A DNA stretch of 64,000 nucleotides from Amblyomma americanum (taxonomy: Eukaryota > Arthropoda > Arachnida > Ixodida > Ixodidae). Positions within the stretch are counted from its first letter, which is position 1. Each line of letters starts with the position of its first letter. Location of the stretch: NCBI RefSeq assembly GCF_052857255.1, contig NC_135504.1, positions 146,098,121-146,162,120 on the forward strand, read 5' to 3'. Below are positions 1 to 9,353 of the stretch, one piece after another. The notes beneath the pieces are model-generated. The model searched no databases and was not told the DNA's origin. It saw nothing but the letters and a program-made list of their open reading frames with translations. Position numbers and translations under genes: made by a program.

Positions 1-228
1 TCGCTGTATTAAGCAAGAATACATGCTTTTCGCGCAGTTATAAGAGAAAAAGTTTTGACGCGTGTCACAGGGACACTTGTAAAACCGATGTGTTCAGATT
101 TAGCTCGTTTCGGTCTAAAACAGCTTGTTTCGTTGTATTAAGCAAGAATACATGCTTTTCGCTCAGTTATAAGAGAAAAAGTTTTGACGCGTATCAGAGG
201 AACACTTGTAAAACCGATGTGTTGTGAT

Positions 229-3200
229 TTATCTCGTTTCGGTCTAAAACAGCTTGTTTTGCTGTATTAAGCAAGAATACATGCTTTTCGCGCGTTGTAA
301 GAGAAAAAGTTTTGACGCGTGTCACAGGGACACTTGTAAAACCGATGTGTTCAGATTTAGCTCGTTTCGGTCTAAAACATCTTGTTTCGTTGTATTAAGC
401 ACGAATACATGCTTTTCGCGCAGGTATAAGAGAAAAAGTTTTAAAGGCATGTCACAGGGACACTTGTAAAACCGATGTGTTCAGATTTACCTCGTTTCGG
501 TCTAAAACAGCTTGTTTCGTTGGACTAAGCACGAATACATGCTTTTCGCGCAGTTATAAGAGAAAAAGATTAGACGCGTATCGGAGGAACACTTGTAAAA
601 CCGATGTGTTGTGATTTAGCTCGTTTCGGTCTAAAACAGCTTGTTTCGTCGTATTAAGCACAAATACATGCTTTTAGCGCAGTTATAAGACAAAAAGTTT
701 AGGCGCGTATCAGAGGAACACTTGTAAAACCGATGTGTTGTGATTTAACTCGTTTCGGTCTAAAACAGCTTGTTTCGTTGTATAATCAAGAATACATGCT
801 TTTCGCGCAGTTATAAGAGAAAAAGTTTTGACGCGTATCACATGGACACTTGGAAAACCGATGTGTTCAGATCTAGCTCGTTTTGGTCTAAAACAGCTTG
901 TTTCGTTGTATTAAGCACGAATACATGCTTTTCGCGCAGTTATAAGAGAAAAAGTTTTGACGCGTATCAGAGGAACACTTGTAAAACCGATGTGTTGTGA
1001 TTTAGCTCGTTTCGGTCTAAAACAGCTTGTTTCGCTGTATTAAGCAAGAATACGTGCTTTTCGCGCAGTTATAAGAGAAAAAGTTTTGATGCGTGTTCCA
1101 GAGACACGTGTAAACCGATGTGTTCAGATTTAGCTCGTTTCGGTCTAAAACAGCTTGATTCGTTGTATTAGGCACGAATACATGCTTTTCGCGCAGTTAT
1201 AAGAGAAAAAGTTTTGACGAGTATCACGTGGATACTTGTAAAACCGATGTGTTCAGATATAGCTCATCTCGGTCTAAAACAGCTTGTTTCGTTGTATTAA
1301 GCAAGAATACATGCTTTTCGCGCAGTTAAAAGAGAAAAAGTTTTGACGCGTATCAGAGGAACACTTGTAAAACCGATGTGTTGTGATTTAGCTCGTTTCG
1401 GTCTAAAACAGCTTGTTTAGCTGTATTAAGCAAGAATACATGCTTTTCGCGCAGTTATAAGAGAAAAAAAAGTTTTGACGCGTATCAGAGAAACACTTGT
1501 AAAACCGATGTGTTGTGATTTAGCTCGTTTCGGTCTAAGACAGCTTGTTTCGCTGTATTAAGTAAGAATACGTGCTTTTCGCGCAGTTATAAGAGAAAAA
1601 GTTTTGATGCGTGTCACAGGGACACGTGTAAAACCGATGTGTTCAGATTTAGCTCGTTTCGGTCTAAAACAGCTTGTTTCGTTGGACTAAGCACGAATAC
1701 ATGCTTTTCGCGCAGTTATAAGAGAAAAAGATTAGACGCGTATCGGAGGAACACTTGTAAAACCGATGTGTTATGATTTAGCTCGTTTCGGTCTAAAACA
1801 GCTTGTTTCTTTGTATTAGCAAGAATACATGCTTTTCGCGCAGTTATAAGAGAAAAAGTTTTGACGCGTGTCACAGGGACACTTGTAAAACCGATGTGTT
1901 CAGATTTAGCTCGTTTCGGTCTAAAAACAACTTGTTTTGTTGTATTAAGCACGAATACATGCTTTTCGCGCAGTTATAAGAGAAAAAGATTAGACGCGTA
2001 TCGGAGGAACACTTGTAAAACCGATGTGTTGTGATTTAGCTCGTTTCGGTCTAAAACAGCTTGTTTCTTTGTATTAGCAAGAATACATGCTTTTCGCGCA
2101 GTTATAAGAGAAAAAGTTTTGACGCGTATCAGAGGAACACTTGTAAAACCGATGTGTTGTGATTTAGCTCGCTTCGGTCTAAAACAGCTTGTTTCGCTGT
2201 ATTAAGCAAGAATACGTGCTTTTCGCGCAGTAATAAGAGAAAAAGTTTTGACGCGTGTCACAGGGCCACTCGTAAAACCGATGTGATCAGGTTTACCTCG
2301 TTTCGGTCTAAAACAGCTTGTTTCGTTGGACTAAGCACGAATACCTGCTTTTCGCTCAGTTATAAGAGAAAAAGTTTTGACGCGTATCAGAGGAACACTT
2401 GTAAAACCGATGTGTTGTGATTTATCTCGTTTCGGTCTAAAACAGCTTGTTTCGCTGTATTAAGCAAGAATACATGCTTTTCGCGCAGTTATAAGAGAAA
2501 AAGTTTTGACGCGTGTCACAGGAACACTTGTAAAACCGATGTGTTGTGATTTAGCTCGTTTCGGTCTAAAACAGCTTGTTTCGCTGTATTAAGCAAGAAT
2601 ACATGCTTTTCGCGCAGTTATAAGAGAAAAAGTTTTACAGGCATGTCACAGGGACACTTCTAAAACCGATGTGTACAGATTTAGCTCATTTCGGTCTAAA
2701 ACAGCTTGTTTCGTTGTATTAAGCACGAATACATCCTTTTCGCGCAGTTATAAGAGAAAAAGTTTTGTCGCGTATCAGAGGAACACTTGTAAAACCGATG
2801 TGTTGTGATTTATCTCGTTTCGGTCTAAAACAGCTTGTTTCGCTGTATTAAGCAAGAATACATGCTTTTCGCGCGTTATAAGAGAAAAAGTTTTGACGCG
2901 TGTCACAGGGACACTTGTAAAACCGATGTGTTCAGATTTAGCTCGTTTCGGTCTAAAACATCTTGTTTCGTTGTATTAAGCACGAATACATGCTTTTCGC
3001 GCAGGTATAAGAGAAAAAGTTTTAAAGGCATGTCACAGGGACACTTGTAAAACCGATGTGTTCAGATTTACCTCGTTTCGGTCTAAAACAGCTTGTTTCG
3101 TTGGACTAAGCACGAATACATGCTTTTCGCGCAGTTATAAGAGAAAAAGATTAGACGCGTATCGGAGGAACACTTGTAAAACCGATGTGTTGTGATTTAG

Positions 3201-5262
3201 CTCGTTTCGGTCTAAAACAGCTTGTTTCTTTGTATTAGCAAGAATACATGCTTTTCGCGCAGTTATAAGAGAAAAAGTTTTGACGCGTATCAGAGGAACA
3301 CTTGTAAAACCGATGTGTTGTGATTTAGCTCGTTTCGGTCTAAAACAGCTTGTTTCGCTGTATTAAGCAAGAATACGTGCTTTTCGCGCAGTTATAAGAG
3401 AAAAAGTTCTGACGCGTGTCACAGGGACACTTGTAAAACCGATGTGTTCAGATTTAGCTCGTTTCGGTCTAAAAACAACTTGTTTTGTTGTATTAAGCAC
3501 GAATACATGCTTTTCGCGCAGTTATAAGAGAAAAAGATTAGACGCGTATCGGAGGAACACTTGTAAAACCGATGTGTTGTGATTTAGCTCGTTTTGGTCT
3601 AAAACAGCTTGTTTCGCTGTATTAGCAAGAATACATGCTTTTCGCGCAGTTATAAGAGAAAAAGTTTTGACGCGTATCAGAGGAACACTTGTAAAACCGA
3701 TGTGTTGTGATTTAGCTCGTTTCGGTCTAAAACAGCTTGTTTCGCTGTATTAAGCAAGAATACGTGCTTTTCGCGCAGTAATAAGAGAAAAAGTTTTGAC
3801 GCGTGTCACAGGGACACTTGTAAAACCGATGTGTTCAGATTTAGCTCGTTTCGGTCTAAAACAGCTTGTTTCGTTGTATTAAGCAAGAATACATGCTTTT
3901 CGCTCAGTTATAAGAGAAAAAGTTTTGACGCGTATCAGAGGAACACTTGTAAAACCGATGTGTTGTGATTTATCTCGTTTCGGTCTAAAACAGCTTGTTT
4001 CGCTGTAATAAGCAAGAATACATGCTTTTCGCGCAGTTATAAGAGAAAAAGTTTTGACGCGTGTCACAGGGACACTTGTAAAACCGATGTGTTCAGATTT
4101 AGCTCGTTTTGGTCTAAAACATCTTGTTTCGTTGTATTAAGCACGAATACATGCTTTTCGCGCAGGTATAAGAGAAAAAGTTTTAAAGGCATGTCACAGG
4201 GACACTTGTAAAACCGATGTGTTCAGATTTACCTCGTTTCGGTCTAAAACAGCTTGTTTCGTTGGACTAAGCACGAATACATGCTTTTCGCGCAGTTATA
4301 AGAGAAAAAAGTTTTGACGCGTATCAGAGGAACACTTGTAAAACCGATGTGTTGTGATTTAGCTCGTTTCGGTCTAAAACAGCATGTTTCGCTGTATTAA
4401 GCAGGAATACATGCTTTTCGCGCAGTTATAAGAGAAAACGTTTTACAGGCATGTCACAGGGACACTTGTAAAACCGATGTGTACAGATTTAGCTCATTTC
4501 GGTCTAAAACAGCTTGTTTCGTTGTATTAAGCACGAATACATGCTTTTCGCGCAGTTATAAGAGAAAAAGTTTTGTCGCGTATCAGAGGAACACTTGTAA
4601 AACCGATGTGTTGTGATTTAGCTCTTTTCGGTCAATAACAGCTTGTTTCGTATTATTAAGCAAGAATACGTGCTTTTCGCGCAGTAATAAGAGAAAAAAG
4701 TTTTGACGCGTGTCACAGGGACACTCGTAAAACCGATGTGTTCAGATTTACCTCGTTTCGGTCTAAAACAGCTTGTTTCGTTGGACTAAGCACGAATACA
4801 TGCTTTTCGCGCAGTTATAAGAGAAAAAAGTTTTGACGCGTATCACATGGACACTTGTAAAACCGGTGTTCAGATCTAGCTCGTTTTGGTCTAAAACAGC
4901 TTGTTTCGTTGTATTAAGCACGAATACAATCTTTTCGCGCAGTTATAGGAGGAAAAGACTTGACGCGTATCACATGGACACTTTTAAAACCGATGTGTTC
5001 AGATTTAGCTCGTTTCGCTCTAAAACAGCTTGTTTCGTTGTAATAAGCACGAATACATGCTTTTCGCGCAGTTATAAGAGAAAAAGTTTTGACGCGTATC
5101 AGAGGAACACTTGTAAAACCGATGTGTTGTGATTTAACTCATTTCGGTCTAAAACAGCTTGTTTCGCTGTATTAAGGAAGAATACATGCTTTTCGCGCAG
5201 TTATAAGAGAAAAAGTTTTGACGCGTGTCACAGGGATGCTTGTAAAACCGATGTGTTCAGAT
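229..5262. repeat. Higher-order repeat, 5-kb satellite unit, copy 0
   Basis: This stretch of about 39 monomers has the same order of variant monomers as 22965-27869 and 27870-33162. Landmarks at 254, 770, 1716, 2835 and 4833 recur at 22990, 23506, 24452, 25571 and 27440 (offset 22736, then 22607 after losing one monomer), and at 27895, 28411, 29357, 30476 and 32733. Limits are approximate because edges fall inside near-identical monomers. Confidence 0.85.
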
Positions 5263-5774
5263 TTAGCTCGTTTCGGTCTAAAACAGCTTGTTTCGTTTTA
5301 TTAAGCAGGAATATATGCTTTTCGCGCAGTTATAAGAGAAAAAGTTTAGACGCGTATCAGAGGAACACTTGTAAAACCGATGTGTTGTGATTTAGCTCGT
5401 TTCGGTCTAAAACAGCGTGTTTCGCTGTATTAAGCAAGAATACATGCTTTTCGCGCAGTTATAAGAGAAAAAGTTTTGACGCGTGTCACAGGGACACTCG
5501 TAAAACCGATGTGTTCAGATTTAGCTCGTTTCGGTCTAAAACAGCTTGTTTCGTCATATTAAGCACGAATACATGCTTTTCGCGCAGTTATAAGAGAAAA
5601 AGTTTTGACGCGTATCAGAGGAACACTTGTAAAACCGATGTGTTGTGATTTAGCTCGTTTCGGTCTAAAACAGCTTGTTTCGCTATATTAAGCAAGAATA
5701 CATGCTTTTCGCGCAGTTATAAGAGAAAACGTTTTGACGCGTGTCACAGGGACACTTGTAAAACCGATGTGTTC

Positions 5775-5785
5775 AGATTTAGCTC
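5775..5785. repeat. Target-site duplication of PLE-A1, left
   Basis: The satellite left of PLE-A1 ends AGATTTAGCTC; the satellite right of it restarts AGATTTACCTC. The 11-bp phase overlap with one mismatch fits a target-site duplication. The mismatch (G/C) is also a common monomer polymorphism, so later conversion cannot be excluded. The same pair flanks A2-A6. Confidence 0.65.
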
Positions 5786-5799
5786 AGTGTGCAGAGTGG

Positions 5800-5817
5800 C
5801 TTGTTGGGCGAGTTGGT
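5800..5817 (-). other. Conserved PLE terminal box, PLE-A1
   Basis: On the minus strand this reads ACCAACTCGCCCAACAAG. It matches 16 of 18 positions of the box near the end of PLE-B1 (7057-7074) although the two families differ strongly elsewhere. It lies in the terminal segment missing from the inverted right arm. Function unknown; a role at the element's 3' end (RT start or RNA structure) is a guess. Confidence 0.6.
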
Positions 5818-5826
5818 TTACCATAT

Positions 5827-5946
5827 TGAAAATATACCTGCGCTCAAAAGACACGGACTGAAAGATAAAGACACACACACACAGCGCTGGACTTACAACT
5901 GAATTTTTTTATTCGGGAAACACTGCTCTTTATACACATCAGCAGC
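5827..5946 (-). repeat. PLE-A1 inverted repeat, left arm
   Basis: Pairs with 6585-6704 with few differences, mainly in an A/T run and a CCCGAATAAA versus CCAGAAAAAA stretch. Contains an (AC)6 run at 5871-5882; its partner has (GT)6 at 6649-6660. In A3-A6 the left run is interrupted by a C-to-A change while the right run stays intact, so the arms are diverging independently. Confidence 0.9.
5891..5934 (-). promoter_or_regulatory. Outward core-promoter-like site, PLE-A1 left arm
   Basis: On the minus strand: TATAAA (5934-5929), then TCAGTT (5902-5897, arthropod initiator TCAKTY) with its A 34 nt from the TATA start, then GTAAGT (5896-5891), a splice-donor match. It points left into satellite. 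PLE pseudo-LTRs are known to carry promoters. Motif spacing is seen; activity is inferred. Confidence 0.5.
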
Positions 5947-6015
5947 TGATAAAAATGGAAGATGGTAACACCCGGATGATAAAAATCGACAAACTGTCTC
6001 GTCACATGTCCAGTC

Positions 6016-6584
6016 CTACCTTCCCTTTTGCAAAAATGCCTTTTCCTTTGATAGTAGTGAACGGGACGTGCTACTCACGCATGCAACCCCACTGTCCGCT
6101 ATGCTCATGGCTTCATATATTTCACGCGTCGTTTGGTCACGGTTCCTGCTTACTATCTTCGTCTCGTTATAGGAAGGTACACATTTACACTCTTGACAAT
6201 GAACCACCAAATTCCCATCGCCTTTCCGTTCCATGTTCCTCCAATGTTCACGGAGCCACTCGTTCAAACACCGCCCCGTTTGGCCTACATATGCTTTTCC
6301 ACATGTCAGCGGCATCCTGTAAACCACTCCTTCTGCGAATGCGACCATGGGGACTTGGTGTTTCTTTTTACACCCCTTAGCTTTTCTTTCTGGGTACGTT
6401 ACTATTTTGCATACCTTTCCAATTTGTCCGGGGCTGAAAAAACGACCCTAGTTTTTACTTTCGATGCAATTCTTTTAAGATTATGGGACACCCCATGAAT
6501 GTACGGAATCACCACCGTTTTCTCCCTTTGTTTTGCTCCCTCCTTGCTAGGCACCGTACCCTTTTTCCCACATTTCTTGAGCAG
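6016..6584 (-). pseudogene. PLE-A1 GIY-YIG endonuclease remnant, frameshifted
   Basis: C-terminal part of a PLE polyprotein; the endonuclease would nick target DNA for reverse transcription. The 110-codon open part (6016-6348) has GVVY at residues 7-10, YVGQTGR from 20, the Arg of REH at 33 and the likely catalytic Glu in REIYEA at 79, so the active-site set looks complete. Upstream, a linker with VVIPYIHGVSHNL and VVFSAPDKL matches the PLE-B linker but is in another frame and ends at TAG 6402-6404. One missing A in the run just before this TAG explains the shift. The N-terminal RT is absent and the 5' end is set by the inversion junction near 6584. All six copies share the frameshift, so the protein was dead before amplification. 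Copy 1 alone has Phe at residue 4; the others have Cys. Confidence 0.85.
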
Positions 6585-6704
6585 GCTGCTGATGTGTATA
6601 AAGAGCAGTGTTTCCAGAAAAAAAAAATTCAGTTGTAAGTCCAGCGCTGTGTGTGTGTGTCTTTATCTTTCAGTCCGTGTCTTTTGAGCGCAGGTATATT
6701 TTCA
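6585..6704 (+). repeat. PLE-A1 inverted repeat, right arm
   Basis: Plus-strand copy of the element's 3' UTR only, joined to the truncated minus-strand body in a GCAGGCTGCTG stretch. It lacks the terminal 41 bp found at the left end. Confidence 0.88.
6597..6640 (+). promoter_or_regulatory. Outward core-promoter-like site, PLE-A1 right arm
   Basis: TATAAA at 6597-6602, TCAGTT at 6629-6634 (A at 6631, 34 nt from the TATA start), GTAAGT at 6635-6640. It points right, into satellite and toward PLE-B1. A pyrimidine-rich CTTTATCTTTCAG follows at 6661-6673 as a possible acceptor, but the implied 39-nt intron is very short. A2 and A3 read CATT here and lose this AG. Confidence 0.5.
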
Positions 6705-6707
6705 TTA

Positions 6708-7051
6708 AGATTTACCTCGTTTCGGTCTAAAACAGCTTGTTTCGTTGTATTAAGCACGAATACATGCTTTTCGCGCAGTTATAAGAGAAAAAGTTTTGAC
6801 GCGTATCAGAGGAACACTTGTAAAACCGATGTTTTGTGATTTAGCTCGTTTCGTTCTAAAACAGCTTGTTTCGCTGTATTAAGCAAGAATACATGCTTTT
6901 CGCGCAGTTATAAGAGAAAACGTTTTGACGCGTGTCACAGGGACACTTGTAAAACCGATGTGTTCAGATTTAGCTCGTTTCGGTCTAAAACAGCTTGTTT
7001 CGTTGTATTAATTACGAATACATGCTTTTCGCGCAGGTATAAGAGAAAAAG
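6708..7051. repeat. Satellite spacer between PLE-A1 and PLE-B1
   Basis: 344 bp of ordinary monomers; the spacer has the same length in pairs 1, 2 and 3. It starts with the right copy of the PLE-A duplication (6708-6718) and ends in a GCAGGTATAAG-type monomer. No other feature seen. Confidence 0.95.
7039..7051. repeat. Target-site duplication of PLE-B1, left
   Basis: ATAAGAGAAAAAG lies immediately left of PLE-B1 and again immediately right (9414-9426), a perfect 13-bp duplication. The left half (GCAGGTATAAG) and right half (TTTAAAGGCATG) are hallmarks of the same variant monomer, e.g. near 421-450, so the element split a single monomer. Confidence 0.8.
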
Positions 7052-7056
7052 AACGT

Positions 7057-7074
7057 CTTGCTGGGCAAGTTGGT
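7057..7074 (-). other. Conserved PLE terminal box, PLE-B1
   Basis: On the minus strand ACCAACTTGCCCAGCAAG, 16/18 identical to the PLE-A box at 5800-5817 and at a similar distance from the element end. Absent from the right, plus-strand copy. Confidence 0.6.
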
Positions 7075-7079
7075 ACATC

Positions 7080-7839
7080 TTTGGATTACAGGCGCGAGAA
7101 CAGACAGACCACAAGGTAGATAAACGGGACGGAGCGCCACTCACAACTGATTTATTCAAAGGCACGACAAACATATATATACCAGCTGACACGCAAGGAA
7201 TACCATCATGTTCCAATCTGATATGACAGCGAACGCGTAAAAAAATCGTTCTCTGCCCTATACATCGATATGGACGTGTCGCTGACACACATGCTTCTTT
7301 TCTTAGCAATAAAGAATGCTTCGATTAATTCCCTGGCTTTTGTGTCTTTACTTCTTGATAAAATTCGCACACGAGAAAAACATGGCTCACAAGAGCGTGA
7401 CGGGCAACACCTTATATGCTTAAGCAAATTTGGCCCTTCCTTATTTTGCTCAACATTTCTTTCATGTTCCCTGATTCGCTCATTAACGCAGCGTCCAGTT
7501 TGCCCTATATAGGAGCGGCCGCACGAGAGGGGGATTTCATAGACCACACCTTCGGTGCACTTCATGAACGATCGCCCATGTTTGGTGCCACACCCTCTCT
7601 CATCATTTCGTTCTCTTTCAATGCGAGAACAAAGGCGTCCGAGCTTTTTTGGGGCTGAAAAGACAAGCGGCACACCATGCCTGCTCGCAACCTTTTTCAA
7701 ATTGTGGGATAACTTGTGCACATAGGGCACCACCACAGGTCGCACCACCTCTTCTCGAGGGACATCTTGGCCAGCTCTCACATCCTTTCTTTTTATTTTC
7801 TGTTGTAGGCTTTCTGCGACCGCCGTTACGAGCGAACCA
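7080..7839 (-). repeat. PLE-B1 inverted repeat, left arm
   Basis: 760 bp nearly identical in reverse complement to 8652-9412. It spans part of the linker, the whole endonuclease domain and the 3' UTR. A few substitutions separate the arms (for example SCGRSYIG versus LCGRSYIG, FSRV versus FSGV), and the same differences recur in every B copy, so the arms diverged before amplification. Confidence 0.9.
7139..7181 (-). promoter_or_regulatory. Outward core-promoter-like site, PLE-B1 left arm
   Basis: On the minus strand: TATATATA (7181-7174), AATAAA (7156-7151), TCAGTT (7150-7145, A at 7148, 33 nt from the TATA start), GTGAGT (7144-7139). Same order and spacing as PLE-A. The AATAAA could also act as a polyadenylation signal for the minus-strand gene. 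Confidence 0.5.
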
Positions 7840-8651
7840 GGGAACCCGGCTGAAGACAGCCTAGCCAATTGGTTTTGGAAACTTAGTTGCATCTTGTGAG
7901 AGCATGATTTTCAAATAGCGGATTCGAGGCAGAGTGTAGCAATCCCCCTTTTTATTAGCTTGGAGTGAGCAGAATCATATGGCAGAAGCCCCTTTTTTGC
8001 GCGCGGAGCATACGGCCAACAAACCTGTTCCTCACAAAAATCAAAACTAACATCTAAAAACTGTAAAACATTACCTTCAGGAACTTCACAAGTAAAACTT
8101 AAGCCATTTCCATTTTGTCTAAATAAGGATAACACATCACGCACACTTTCTTCGAAGTTTAAACTTCCGTCCTTGGTAAGAATGATTAAAAAGTCGTCCA
8201 CATATCTGAACACTTTAAAAACTTTGCTGGCTGGTAAAACCTGGTTCAAAACTTGATCCATTTGGGAAAGAAAAATATTACACAAAACCTGTGCAGCACA
8301 GGAGCCTATACATATGCCAGCTTTTTGCAGAAAACACTGCTCGTCAAAAGTTACGAAGGTAGACTGTAAATAAAACTGTAAAAGGGTTAAAAAGTCATCG
8401 ATGGATACACCCGCAGTATTTTAAAAGGAAATAGGGTCTTTACTTTCAATGCAATCTCTGACAGCAGTAAACAAGGCTTCGTGAGGAACAGAATAAAATA
8501 AATCCACAACATCTACCGAAAAGGCGCGTCCAACATAACGAGGCGATTCAAAGAATTCACACACTTGATCGGACTTTTTGGTAAGAAAGGGGTCTTCTAT
8601 ATCAAGCTTACCCAACTTATCTAACAAGAACCGGCTAAGCAGCCTCTGCCA
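7206..8651 (-). pseudogene. PLE-B1 RT-endonuclease remnant (minus copy)
   Basis: About 482 codons in one frame, 5'-truncated at the inversion junction and broken by TAA at 8421-8423 and TGA at 7911-7913. In order: palm motif A (FSVDVVDLFYSVP, Asp near 8511-8513), a motif-B-like AGICIGSCAAQVL near 8300-8340 directly after the TAA, motif C YVDD (near 8194-8205), LQFLDVSF, a thumb-like LPYDSAHSKLIKRG, linker VVVPYVHKLSHNL and VFSAPKKL, then GIY-YIG. In the last 228 codons GVVY is at 115-118, YIG at 128-130, the Arg of REH at 141 and the Glu of ELIEA at 191. RT and endonuclease catalytic residues all remain; only the stops and missing N-terminus kill it. In an intact PLE this enzyme performs target-primed reverse transcription. 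All six copies share both stops. Confidence 0.88.
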
Positions 8652-8652
8652 T

Positions 8653-9286
8653 GGTTCGCTCGTAACGGCGGTCGCAGAAAGCCTACTACAGAAAATAAAA
8701 AGAAAGGATGTGAGAGCTGGCCAAGATGTCCCTCGAGAAGAGGTGGTGCGACCTGTGGTGGTGCCCTATGTGCAAAAGTTATCCCACAATTTGAAAAAGG
8801 TTGCGAGCAGGCATGGTGTGCCGCTTGTCTTTTCAGCCCCAAAAAAAGCTCGGAAGCCTTTGTTCTCGCATTGAAAGAGAACGAAATGATGAGAGAGGGT
8901 GTGGCACCAAACATGGGCGATCGTTCATGAAGTGCACCGAAGGTGTGGTCTATGAAATCCCCCTCTTGTGCGGCCGCTCCTATATAGGGCAAACTGGACG
9001 CTGCGTTAATGAGCGAATCAGGGAACATGAAAGAAATGTGGAGCAAAATAAGGAAGGGCCAAATTTGCTTAAGCATATAAGGTGTTGCCCGTCACGCTCT
9101 TGTGAGCCATGTTTTTCTGGTGTGCGAATTTTATCAAGAAGTAAAGACACAAAAGCCAGGGAATTAATCGAAGCATTCTTTATTGCTAAGAAAAGAAGCA
9201 TGTGTGTCAGCGACACGTCCATATCGATGTATAGGGCAGAGAACGATTTTTTCACGCGTTCGCTGTCATATCAGATTGGAACATGA
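8653..9286 (+). pseudogene. PLE-B1 endonuclease remnant (plus copy), frameshifted
   Basis: About 211 codons from GSLVTAVAES through the full GIY-YIG domain (GVVYEI, SYIGQTGR, NERIREH, ELIEAF) to SYQIGT and stop. Unique to copy 1, the CCCC-A-run at 8841-8847 has seven A instead of six, shifting frame between the linker and the endonuclease; copies 3-6 are open here. Any frame continuing upstream of 8653 reads antisense through the other copy's RT and is not part of the gene. Confidence 0.85.
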
Positions 9287-9310
9287 TGGTATTCCTTGCG
9301 TGTCAGCTGG

Positions 9311-9353
9311 TATATATATGTTTGTCGTGCCTTTGAATAAATCAGTTGTGAGT
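9311..9353 (+). promoter_or_regulatory. Outward core-promoter-like site, PLE-B1 right arm
   Basis: TATATATA at 9311-9318, AATAAA at 9336-9341, TCAGTT at 9342-9347 (A at 9344, 33 nt from the TATA start), GTGAGT at 9348-9353. Points right into satellite. Confidence 0.5.

Larger units (their letters stand above)
1..5785. repeat. 129-bp satellite array, block 1
   Basis: Successive copies of the junction TAGCTCGTTT or its variants (TATCTC, TACCTC, TAACTC) start at 101, 230, 358, 488, 617 and 746, giving a 129-bp monomer with 1-bp indels. Two tail types largely alternate: GTGTCACAGGGACAC with GTTCAGATTT, and GTATCAGAGGAACAC with GTTGTGATTT. The first is normally followed by a TTGTATTAAGCACG head and the second by CTGTATTAAGCAAG, which makes a 258-bp dimer. 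Rarer variants (AAAGGCATGTCAC tails, TTGGACTAAG heads, TCACGTGGATAC tails) sit at fixed places in the larger repeat. No gene is seen; the short open frames are translations of the repeat. Confidence 0.97.
5786..6707 (-). mobile_element. Penelope-like element fragment PLE-A, copy 1
   Basis: Non-satellite insert interrupting a monomer. Its body lies on the minus strand: a 3' end at 5786, a 3' UTR to 6015, and a GIY-YIG endonuclease remnant at 6016-6584, with the reverse transcriptase lost by 5' truncation. From 6585 the sequence turns around: a 120-bp plus-strand copy of the 3' UTR (6585-6704) forms an inverted repeat with 5827-5946. The outermost 41 bp on the left has no partner on the right. 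C-terminal GIY-YIG plus inverted partial copies is typical of endonuclease-bearing PLEs. Copy 1 has one more T in the run at 5904-5910 than the other five copies. Confidence 0.88.

Noticed and set aside
488..520. CENP-B-box-like TTTCGTTGGACTAAGCACG in TTGGAC-type monomers
   Set aside because: The first ten bases resemble the vertebrate box, but the required CGGG half is missing (5 of 9 essential bases), and no such binding protein is established for chelicerates.
1..5785. CRISPR array
   Set aside because: Repeat units are contiguous 129-bp monomers that vary along their whole length; there are no short identical repeats with unique spacers and no cas genes.
5871..5882. (AC)n/(GT)n runs as independent microsatellites
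   Set aside because: They are short (six units) and lie at matching places in the two arms of PLE-A, so they are part of the element.
6133..6687. Plus-strand open frames (121 and 62 codons) across PLE-A, and similar plus-strand frames across the minus-strand body of PLE-B
   Set aside because: They are antisense to the recognisable GIY-YIG and RT coding strand and have no motif of their own.
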